A stretch of 64,000 bases of DNA from Ciona intestinalis (taxonomy: Eukaryota; Chordata; Ascidiacea; Phlebobranchia; Cionidae), in NCBI RefSeq assembly GCF_000224145.3, contig NC_020167.2, positions 177,644-241,643 of the forward strand, in the 5' to 3' direction. Below are positions 48,151 through 58,458 of the stretch, in pieces. The position numbers and the translations under genes are program-made. Below the pieces are notes generated by a model. That model was not told the DNA's origin and searched no databases. It saw only the letters and a list, made by a program, of their open reading frames with translations. The stretch's first letter is position 1, and each line of letters begins with the position of its first letter.

Positions 48151-49810
48151 CTAATCGAACAATCCGAATCCCATGTCATCATCAGATTCCTCCTCAGATT
48201 CTTCTTTCTTTTCTTCTTCTTTCACTAAAACAGATTATTTTGTTATTGTCTCCACTAAACTAGCATAACCTCGCTTTACCTTCTGCCTTGGTTTCTTCAG
48301 CAGCAGCTGCACCACCTGCAGGGGCCCCACTACCACTGCCAACATTACATATCAGTGACTTGATGTCTACTCCATCCAAAGCCTGGAAATAAAGTTGATG
48401 TCCAGCATAACAATTTAACACAAAAAGGAGCTTAATTTGCATTCGATCTACTACTTAAATTTTTTAACAGACTGACTAAATTAGAAATTATTGTTACAGT
48501 TTTACCTTTTTGCAATTTAATCGTTTAGGGGGAATACTTTTATATAATAAATAACTGGATTCATAATATGTTGAGCACGAAAAACGTCTTACACCAAAAC
48601 AATAAGCAAACCGCCTAAAAAGATTATTTTGTCGTTTAATTAAATAATCTGTGTTTCGGCAGAAAAATATTTATCGCTTAGAATAAAAATTAAGCCAAAC
48701 CTTCAGTTTTTTTTCAACAAAACCTGTTTGCAATATAATGTATTTTATTGGACTCAGGGAATTTTTTTTAGTACCCTTTTGTTATTTATTATTTCACTTC
48801 ACTATATTTGATGTACTAAAAAATTGCATTCTTGACTCTTACAGGAATAAATCGATTTTGCCACCCAATAAATTCAAGTTAGTCTGATTCGATGAGGTTG
48901 CACAATCAGAAGTCACAATTCCATTATTTACGATTAACCAGTCTGCAAAGTATGGCAGTTCCTGACGAGATCTCGCGCGTGCAAGATGGTTATTTTTCGC
49001 GTTCGCGCGTGCTATCATTAAAAATCTGCGTGCAAAGCATGTACATTTTCAAGCCACGTTAGGAAATCTTACTTAAATTAATACGTATTTTTTTCTTTGT
49101 TTAATTAATTGGCGTGCGTTGGACAAATTGTGGCGTGCATAACCGAAAGTCTGTAAAAAAATCGCGTGTGCACCTGCCATACTCTGCAGTCTGGACGATT
49201 AAATGTTAGCTCCTTACGTCCCCTAAATATTAGATTTGCTGACACTTGCCATTTATAAATCATTGGAAAAAATTTAAAAGCAGTCACCATTGGCATACCT
49301 GTGAATATTAATCAGTAAAACCTTTAACTAACATTCGATTTACTAGATTGTGCAACTAACCTTCCCGCCTCCTTATATTTACAACAAATGTGTGGCCTAT
49401 ATAAACATTTTCACCACCACCAATATTGAAAGTAAATTGTTTTACTTTCCTGGGCGCAAGTGAAATTAATTGTTATGGAATTCGACTTAGATTATCTAGT
49501 TCCTACTTTATATAAAAATCAAAATGAAGTATATTTCAATTACCTTGGCAAAAAGACCTGGCCAAAATGGTTCAACAGTAACATTTGCAGCACTCAGTAG
49601 TTTCGAGATCCTGTCAGCCTAAAAAGTTTTTTATAAATTATTACTACCCATCAAACTACAAAATCTTAAAGTAACCAACACTAAACCACTGAATTGGCCA
49701 CGTTGTGCAGTTCAACAAATAAAAATGTTTTTACAACTTACGGTAATATCAACTTGATCGTCGCTGAGAATAAGTGAAGCATATACACATGCCAGCTCGG
49801 AGGTCGACAT
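48151..49810 (-). CDS. RPLP1: 60S acidic ribosomal protein P1
   Basis: Four exons in phase: 49810-49742, 49618-49544, 48382-48280, 48224-48151; 106 aa (human 114). P1 forms, with P2, the flexible stalk of the large ribosomal subunit that recruits translational GTPases. Seen: MSTSELACVYASLILSDDQ (family N-terminal helices), VEPFWPGLFAKAL, DIKSLICNVGSGSG, an Ala/Gly hinge, an acidic stretch KEEEKKEESEEESDDD and the invariant end DDDMGFGLFD that binds elongation factors. The hinge is shorter than in vertebrates. The leader contains a pyrimidine run (cttttt) about 80 bases above the ATG that could be a 5'-TOP start. It is transcribed away from EIF2B2, 440 bases apart. Confidence 0.97.
48383..49543 (-). 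other. Second intron of RPLP1
   Basis: 1161 bases, large for this compact gene. No snoRNA boxes or other RNA gene could be supported by eye, and the short open frames have no domain. Confidence 0.5.
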
Positions 49811-50250
49811 TTTTAGCTTATTTTAGGTTTTAATATCGTTGGATGGATAATACGTCAAGTGCACGTCGCCGATATTTCAGGCCTTAGCAAAAAGAACGAT
49901 GCACCTTACTACAACGCTTTCAGAGAAAAGAATTCGACGATCAAAATTTCACAAGAGGCGCTGTACAAGTGTTCCTCACAGATATAATATAATATATACT
50001 AGATTACGCAACTACTTGGTTGCCTATTTAGTGTTACATTTCTGAAGCATAGTATTAAATTTCTAAAATAATTAATACACACATTATTTTTTATATTGAT
50101 GCAAAAAGCAGGCTATTTTATTAAGGTAATGTAAAAAAATTACATCTCCCCAAATGACGAAATTCATGCGCGGGGAAACCCCTATAAAAATTATGGATTT
50201 TCTGCTTTTCTTTTCCAATCTTTCGTGAAGGAAAGGGTTCGTAAAAGAAA
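49811..50250. promoter_or_regulatory. Shared intergenic promoter region of RPLP1 and EIF2B2
   Basis: The two start codons face away from each other across 440 bases, which must hold both promoters. A pyrimidine tract followed by gtgaag just above the EIF2B2 ATG could also act as a splice or trans-splice acceptor. No TATA box was placed with confidence. Confidence 0.6.
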
Positions 50251-53166
50251 ATGGAACAATTTTTGCTTGATTTAAAACAAGAGCAATTCAACGGATCATA
50301 TGATCTTGCGTATAAAACCATAAACCATCTACGAAAGCTGATCAGCCAAACAAGATGGACGCATGCACAAGAGCTCATGAATACAATTAAAAAAGTAAGT
50401 TTGATCTCAATTTATTAAATATATAATAAATATCTGAAGATAACTGCTTTATTCATTTATTATGTCATCAAATGTATTCTGTGAAAAATATACAGCTGGT
50501 TTTGGGGTTTGCACAACTTTTTATTGGCGGCCACAGGTTGTTCAACCCTGTATTTGAACGATGTTTTTAGTAGCATCAACTTAATCTGTTTTATAGGAAG
50601 GTAAGAAGATGATAACAGCTCAACCTTCAGAGTACGTGGTAGGCAACATGGTTCGTCGTGTCTTGAAAATTATCCGCGAGGAATATGTGAGGTTATTGGG
50701 CGAATCTGAAGAATCAGCGAATAAAGAATCCTTGCATAAGATGCTCACTGCTGAAGGAAATGGTACATTTTTCCTTCTTGTTTTAGTTCCAATATATAAA
50801 ATTTAGTTCCAATATAAATATAAAGGTTTATTACTGTCCCGCTCCGAACAAAGTGGATTCCTGATGAAATCCGAGAACCCAGTCAAGAACTTTATTGCCA
50901 AATTAAAAAATTTGTACAAATAATTTTTCTTTATAAATCAGTAAAATTAGCATATCTTGTTTTCAACTTAATGTGTTTACTCGTCTCGATTAAAAGGGAA
51001 TATCAAAAATTTTGTTAATCTCTGTCCAGATAGCGTTTTTATTCTGGTAGTATGACGGTAGTCATGATATCTGTTTTAAAAAACAACAACAACAGAATCT
51101 AAAGTGACATGGTTAATGTCAGCTACATCAATAGTTGTCAAACACCGTCCTCATTTATTATTATAGTGCATGCATCATACTTGGCTGTGCCTGTTTGTAT
51201 GGATACTTAACAGCTGGTTAAAATCTGGTTTAGGGGTTAGACTTGGGTTGTTGAACATCTCACTGCTGTTCCAAGGGTCCCAGTGACATGCCATCCTAGG
51301 CATCTCTAACATTATGTATATTATATTTATAATAGAAAGAGACGATCACACAAAACCACTGAAAGAACTAAAAACGACCGTAATTGAAGCTGTGAACGAA
51401 TACATTGATGAAATGGAGGCTTCCATTCATAATATATCAGCACAGGTGGAACATTTAACTGTAGTCATCCAACAAACTCATTTTTTAAGCAAAGTCATCT
51501 TTGAAAAAAATATATATAAATATCAATATATGTTCACAAACTTGTAAAACTGTAGATTTGGTAAAGAGCTATCAGCCTAAAGTTGCTCAGTAAATGTGTT
51601 GCTAACGCAGGTACACAAAGTGTATGAAGGTGCCATGTATGGTGTCACTTGTCTCATACCTTAATAAGTAACTTTTAATTATTCTTTTTCTTTACAAATA
51701 ACAGGCAATTGAACATATTCATTCTAATGAAGTTATTCTGACATTGGGAAAATCCAGGACTGTTGAAGCCTTTCTTAAACAAGCTGCAAAGAAAAGAAAG
51801 TTTCATGTAATAGTTGTGGAGGGATCCCCATTATACCATGTAAATTGAGCGATAAATTTTTATACTGTGTAACTCTGTTTTGTTTACAGTTTATAGTAAA
51901 AATAAACTAATACAACTTTTTTCAGGGACATGAACTTGCTAAGTCATTGGCATCAAAAGGAATTGAAACAACTGTTATCACTGATACTGCAATTTTTGCC
52001 ATTATGTCCCGGGTTAATAAGGTAAATCATAGATTGAAGTCATGTCACAAATAAATAATTGCTACAGGTGATAGATTGATGCTGCTACCAACGTTGACGT
52101 GTATGTTCCCAAGCAATACCCTTACTAACAAACATTCTGCTTGGTTGAGGAAAATATTGTAAATATAAAGAAGTAGGCACCGCTAAGTTTATGTTGCTAA
52201 TTCCCATCCGATAGAAATACGTATAGGCTGCAGGAATTCTATGACGCCATAGTCAATACGCACGCCGGCCCCCGAAATATGATGCACCCCAAAATTGACA
52301 TAGATTATTAAAAATTGCACCTATGCCCTTAGCAGTAACTACTCTAGGGATCATATTTTTTGTTCAGCTGATAATATAAACAACCCATTATGCATTAGAG
52401 ACAACTGGGTTAAAGCAATTGCCGTTAAAGGTTTAGCCCAAGGACACATACGTCCACAGTTTCAGCAGCAACAAGTTATCAAAATAGTTGCATGCTTTAT
52501 AACTTCATAACTAATGATAAAGCATAAATTATAGGCTACACGAATATTAAATATACCTTTATTGTCATCCTGCTATTAAATGAATAAAATGATTAAATGT
52601 TTTCATTAATCATGTATAGCACAATTCAATGTTATTAGGTAATAATTGGAACACATTCTGTTCTCGCTAACGGTGGTTTAAAGGCAGTGAATGGTGCCCA
52701 CATGGTGGCGTTGGCTGCTTCTCATCATGCCGTTCCATTAATCGTGCTTGGAGCGATGTTTAAACTTTGCCTTCTTCATTATTCCGATATTGGAGGAAGT
52801 GAAGCAACCTTTAACAGGTAAATATCATGTTGTGTATAATCTTTAACTTGAATGATTTGTGGTGCTTTGCCATAAAACCTCATCCGTATAATATTTAATA
52901 ATTGGAAGATTGTTTTCACACAAAAAAATCTTGTTAACTCCAAATAACACATTCTTTTCCCCAGACTTGCTTCACCACAAGAAGTGTTGGATTATTATGA
53001 TGGCGGGACTGAAGAACTCGTTAATGTTCAAATCTACTCTCCTACTTTTGATTACGTACCCCCGGAACTTGTTACTTTATTTATTTCAAACATCGGTGGC
53101 AATGCACCATCGTATATGTACCGATTATTAAGTGAATTGTATCATCCAGATGATCATGTGTTATAG
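50251..53166 (+). CDS. EIF2B2: Translation initiation factor eIF2B, beta subunit
   Basis: Seven exons in phase: 50251-50394, 50597-50762, 51336-51445, 51705-51839, 51926-52021, 52639-52817, 52965-53166; 343 aa (human 351). eIF2B is the guanine nucleotide exchange factor for eIF2; the beta subunit belongs to the regulatory core that senses phosphorylated eIF2alpha. Seen: an N-terminal helical part ([33 protein letters not shown]), then the Rossmann-like domain [65 protein letters not shown], and the C-terminus [30 protein letters not shown], nearly identical to human. The stop precedes a poly(A) signal by about 200 bases. No damage was seen. Confidence 0.97.
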
Positions 53167-54269
53167 ATTGTTTTGCTGCTGTTGTTAACAGGCATAATCT
53201 AATACTTTTAATTGCTCTTCTAGTAAAAAAAAGAAATTTTATTGAAATAACATTATGTTTCCCTTTTGAAAGGAATTCTCATAGTGACACTAGTAGAACA
53301 ATTTCAAGTGTTATAGATTATGTCGAGGTGAATGTTTTGTTGACCTAATGCATGAAATGGTTAAATAAAGAAAGCTGTTTGTTTTAACTTAAAAAACCTC
53401 TTTATCATCGTGTGGTGAGTCAACAGTGGTCAGTGTAAACTGGTGTTTTTACATTTGAATCATACACCTCGTGTCTGCTTTCTACCACATGTGTAGAATA
53501 GGGAGGTATATTTTTAATGCTTTTTAAATGTACGGCTAACAATTTAATTTTAATAAAAGACCTTTTGCACATTAAAAATAACTTTTAATCATCACATTTA
53601 AAATAACATAGTAGTGTTATTTTTAAGTTGTATTGTGTACATGCCCTTATCGGATGTATGTTATTTGTTATGAAACGAGTTTATATTGTCTACTATAAAA
53701 CTACAATGCCTGGGTTTTATTAGATAGACATTATCTTTAATTCAGAAAATTAATTCATTGCTTCAGAAGGGAATATATACAAGTCATGGCTTCCACAAAA
53801 TAATATTGTTGACCAAGCAAATAAGTTTATTGTAATCTAAGTTTCCAGCATATTAGAATATATATTGGACTTTGAGAAAGGATTGGCTCAGGTATTTTGC
53901 TATTCACCAGAAAAAGCCTAAATCCAGGTCCATAAGCGGAGCAATAAACGTAACAGTTACATATCTCATAAAATGGCAATAGTTACCACAAATGCTAAAA
54001 TTGTTTAAACAACCGTCACTTAGTAAAATGTAACTATAATAACGGCTGTACACATTTGAACACAAAATACAACAAATATTGTGAGTATAATTAGACATCA
54101 CAGTAAGTTTAAAAAATAACCAACATTAATCTGATACAAGATAAAAGCTATTGAACATGAAATGACCATTTTATTATTTCAATTTGAAAAATATTGAATA
54201 TGCAACAAAACACGTCACCTTTGCAATCGTCTGTATTAATAAAGCTAAACTGAGAAAGGGATGTGTAAT
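53167..54269. other. Convergent 3' flanks of EIF2B2 and NPC1
   Basis: AATAAA at 53364-53369 (plus) suits EIF2B2, and AATAAA on the minus strand at 54170-54175 suits NPC1 copy A. A short SINE-tail-like fragment lies near 53462-53510. No gene was seen. Confidence 0.55.
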
Positions 54270-55190
54270 TTATTGGTTAAGTGGAGACATGATAGCAGAA
54301 GGATGATCAATTTTATTTTGAGGTTTTCCAACTACACGTGTTTGTAGTGGGTCTCTTCCATCATCCATAATATTTTTAACATGATCGACATCATCATTTA
54401 CTAAAACCTTATGCTTTCCTTGTCCCTTCCTTCGCCTTGGACCTGTTCCATATAATACATGATTAATTACTGACCATAATTAACGCTTGTTCTAATTTAT
54501 TCAAAGACAAAGAAATCCTACCATCCTGATAACTAACACTTCATAGTGTTTTGTAGGCGATATAATATGATAAAACGTAACTTAGATTTATTTACTAATT
54601 ACTAAGCTTACCAATGTAACTAAGTAGCACCGGAAGAAATACAAGTCCGTGTCCCGCACCGAGCACTACCACGCATAAATACATGCGGAAGTAAAATACT
54701 TTGAATATTTGTGATTTACTGAAAGCAAGAATCACGATGCCAACAAACTTTGTTAAAGTTATTCCACTCAGTACCTGATAACAGAAATACAGGATTAATT
54801 ATCAACAATAAAACACTTCACTTGTTTTCTACAACAGAGCAAGTGATATAAACAGTAAACACCTTGATGTTAAGATTATCAGATGTGGGTGAGGTTCCTA
54901 GCACGGTCAGCCATAAAACTCATTTTTTCCGCCAGAGTTGGCTTATTATTCCAACACCCAGGGCGTGGGTTGGAAGCAATGCTCGTTTAGTATCTTGCTC
55001 AAGGAAACGTACCCCTATCGGTTCCAAACCACATAACCACAGCAACCAACATTAACCAAGTGTTTGAAACACTCACCGAACTTCCAATCTCAGCCAATGC
55101 TTCTTCTGCACGTGCAACTCTTGTTATTCGCTGACTCAGCGCAAATGCTCGAGTGATGTGAGCACAAAATTCCACAGAAATACCGACCGC
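54270..55190 (-). CDS. NPC1: NPC1 last three exons, extra copy A
   Basis: Exons 55190-55077 ([16 protein letters not shown]..), 54774-54612 ([18 protein letters not shown]..) and 54442-54270 (..IMSPLNQ, stop). All are intact and nearly identical to 59588-58459. The final exon differs by one residue (HPSAIM here, HHSAIM in copy C). It ends at an N gap (55303). The intron between the first two lacks about 235 bases that copies B and C have. Most likely an alternative haplotype placed in tandem by the assembler; a real partial duplication is possible. Confidence 0.6.
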
Positions 55191-55302
55191 CTGCATTAAG
55201 TTCATCTTGTATTAATATTATAACAAAGATATAAACCATTATTAATAATTGATATCAATTTTCAGTATGAAAATGTTAATGAATTTAATAGAATGAATAA
55301 AT

Positions 55303-55352
55303 NNNNNNNNNNNNNNNNNNNNNNNNNNNNNNNNNNNNNNNNNNNNNNNNNN
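55303..55352. other. Assembly gap (50 N)
   Basis: Separates NPC1 copies A and B; copy B starts abruptly inside the intron-exon junction equivalent to 54438. Confidence 0.99.
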
Positions 55353-55526
55353 TGGACCTGTTCCATATAATACATGATTAATTACTGACCATAATTAACG
55401 CTTGTTCTAATTTATTCAAAGACAAAGAAATCCTACCATCCTGATAACTAACACTTCATAGTGTTTTGTAGGCGATATAATATGATAAAACGTAACTTAG
55501 ATTTATTTACTAATTACTAAGCTTAC

Positions 55527-57885
55527 CAATGTAACTAAGTAGCACCGGAAGAAATACAAGTCCGTGTCCCGCACCGAGCACTACCACGCATAAATACATG
55601 CGGAAGTAAAATACTTTGAATATTTGTGATTTACTGAAAGCAAGAATCACGATGCCAACAAACTTTGTTAAAGTTATTCCACTCAGTACCTGGTAACAGA
55701 AATACAGGATTAATTATCAACAATAAAACACTTCACTTGTTTTCTACAACAGCCCTGCTTGCATTTATTTTTGTCTTGACAATTCAACCATCTATACAGA
55801 TCTTTATCAGAGTAAAAGACACCAACATCGCAAAATCTAAACCTCAGTCTGCAAACATATGTTTATTGAATTGAATATTCTGCAATTTCTCCCAACTTTT
55901 CATGGCCTCTTACTAACTATGGTTGGGTGGGCCTTATACTAATTTAGATTTAGTAAACTGAGTTTGATAGCAAGTGATATAGACAGTAAACACCTTGATG
56001 TTAAGATTATCAGATGTGGGTGAGGTTCCTAGCATGGTCAGCCATGAAAACTCATTTTTTCCGCCAGAGTTGGCTTATTATTCCGACACCCAGGGCGTGG
56101 GTTGGGAGCAATGCTCGTTTAGTATCTGCTCAAGGAAACGTACCCCTATCGGTTCCAAACCACATAACCACAGCAACCAACATTAACAAGTGTTGAAACA
56201 CTCACCGAACTTCCAATCTCAGCCAATGCTTCTTCTGCACGTGCAACTCTTGTTATGCGCTGACTCAGCGCAAATGCTCGAGTGATGTGAGCACAGAATT
56301 CTACAGAAATACCGACCGCCTGCATTAAGTTCATCTTGTATTAATATTATAACAAAGATATAAACCATCATTAATTTCAATTAAGTATGAAAATGTTAAA
56401 TCTATTTAATATGAATGAATAAATGTAACTTGCTGGATCTGTGTGTGACCATAAAACAATAGCTGTTATAACACTGATATTCCGTTTTATTTTACCGTTC
56501 CAGTTTACGAGTTACCACAAATGTAACTTTGTGTGTGATTGCTTTTCTGTATGAGTGATAATTAAGAAAACTCAATAATGACCAAGGAAACATACGCCGT
56601 CAATGGTGGCAGGGTCGAGCCTTGAACCAATTACCTCTGGTTTCCAGGCAGGCGCGCTAACCACCACGTCAGGGTGCCGGACAAAAAAGTCTAAATATTA
56701 ACACTTCCAGCACATACTACTATTCAACAATGTCTTCTAAACTTTAAACAATAATTTGACTTACCATGACCAAGTTGACCANNNNNNNNNNNNNNNNNNN
56801 NNNNNNNNNNNNNNNNNNNNNNNNNNNNNNNNNNNNNNNNNNNNNNNNNNNNNNNNNNNNNNNNNNNNNNNNNNNNNNNNNNNNNNNNNNNNNNNNNNNN
56901 NNNNNNNNNNNNNNNNNNNNNNNNNNNNNNNNNNNNNNNNNNNNNNNNNNNNNNNNNNNNNNNNNNNNNNNNNNNNNNNCTAATGAAACACCTGTAAATT
57001 ATGCAGCAAGTAAGTAACTGTAATAATAAAGAAGGTTGCAACAATATGTATGAAACTATTCGAACACGTTTTGTGTAAAGTTTAGTTAAAGTTTACTGTC
57101 TACAAAAAAAAACAAAACAATTGTGCATAAAAACATAATAGCATGGCTGTGTGTTAAATAATAACTAATAATGCAACTGCATACAGGATAACGGACTTAC
57201 CCAAGTTAAATATTGTGTCGTGCACAATTGTCAGATATTGTTCATAGAAAACATAGAACACAGAGTAAGGAAACACCTCAGCAGTTGTATTTTGACTGAT
57301 CTGCTCAGCAATTTCATTTGCACTTCGTAAACAACCGATAAAGTCTTTTGATGTTTTTGTAAGAGTGTGATAAGCCATGAAACTTGTAGCTGTGATTTTT
57401 AAATTAAATAAATCTTCAATTGCTATTTTTTAACAATACAAATTATATGTTAGGCACAAGCAACAAAAACACACAACAATTAGCAGCCGGTTTAAATGCA
57501 CAACTTTTAAACTTCAATTTCAGGTTAAACTCTAATAATTGCAAGACATGTATTTCAGAAGGTAGCCTTTAGAATAGTAAGCAGAAACAGAAAACTCAAA
57601 AATAGTTTGATTATTTTTTAACTGACATTTTAGAACAAAACACTTTAATTAGATTTAATTACAAACAGCATTTTATCCGATATGCAGGTGACTTCAAGGC
57701 TATTAACATAAAAACTATTTCCCTCAAAATATACCATGTCTGGTAGTGTAAGCAACAAAGTATTTAAATAGTATGTTTGAACTATTTAGTATATATATAA
57801 TAGCACTGGTTGGCACTCACCTCCTACTCGTGATTTTTTCCCTTCATCAATAACTTTAACTGAAGTTCCATAAGCAGCATGTCCT
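55527..57885 (-). CDS. NPC1: NPC1 3' exons, extra copy B (interrupted)
   Basis: Exons 57885-57821, 57389-57201, 56991-56765 (centre replaced by N), 56319-56206 and 55689-55527, equivalent to five consecutive exons of copy C. The last exon is missing at the 55303-55352 gap. It differs from copy C by SNPs, small indels and at least one residue (NTTAEVF against NTTVEVF). Beyond 57930 the intron sequence is unlike copy C and runs into another gap. Judged an allelic or misassembled copy, not a functional second gene. Confidence 0.6.
56490..56685 (-). repeat. tRNA-derived SINE in an NPC1 intron (copy B)
   Basis: Minus strand: gtccggcaccctgacg, A-box-like gtggttagcgcgcctgcc, B-box ggttcaaggctcg about 35 bases on, then the family tail ending at cgagttacc/tttgtgtgtg. 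Repeated at 59730-59925 in copy C. Confidence 0.65.
56782..56979. other. Assembly gap (198 N)
   Basis: Replaces most of an NPC1 exon in copy B; the same exon is intact at 60177-60008. Confidence 0.99.
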
Positions 57886-58171
57886 CTGTTGAAATAGGTA
57901 AAAAAAGATAAAGAGTAGGAACTTTTGCAAAAAAAGTCGAGCGTTCGTGTCGAAAATTAACTTTGAAAATGCGTGAAAACATGCTTGCTGCGCCAGTAAT
58001 TCGCTTGACTTGCGTAAGGTTAACAATTTATTACGTCACAATAGTGATTTACGGGACGTTATAGACTTATTTTCGCACTGTTTTATGCTAGTTTTAACCT
58101 TAAACCCCTAATTCCCAGCCAATAACCCCTAACGAATTAAGTAATCTGTAAAGTAGATCAAACGTAACAAC

Positions 58172-58296
58172 NNNNNNNNNNNNNNNNNNNNNNNNNNNNN
58201 NNNNNNNNNNNNNNNNNNNNNNNNNNNNNNNNNNNNNNNNNNNNNNNNNNNNNNNNNNNNNNNNNNNNNNNNNNNNNNNNNNNNNNNNNNNNNNNN
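58172..58296. other. Assembly gap (125 N)
   Basis: Separates copy B from copy C, which restarts at a point equivalent to about 54103 in copy A. Confidence 0.99.
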
Positions 58297-58458
58297 TTTA
58301 AAAAATAACCAACATTAATCTGATACAAGATAAAAGCTATTGAACATGAAATGACCATTTTATTATTTCAATTTGAAAAATATTGAATATGCAACAAAAC
58401 ACGTCACCTTTGCAATCGTCTGTATTAATAAAGCTAAACTGAGAAAGGGATGTGTAAT

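Noticed and set aside
54864..55055. 63-codon frame recurring at 54864, 55995 and 59263
   Set aside because: Repeats only because the NPC1 intron is present three times; it is intronic and carries no domain.
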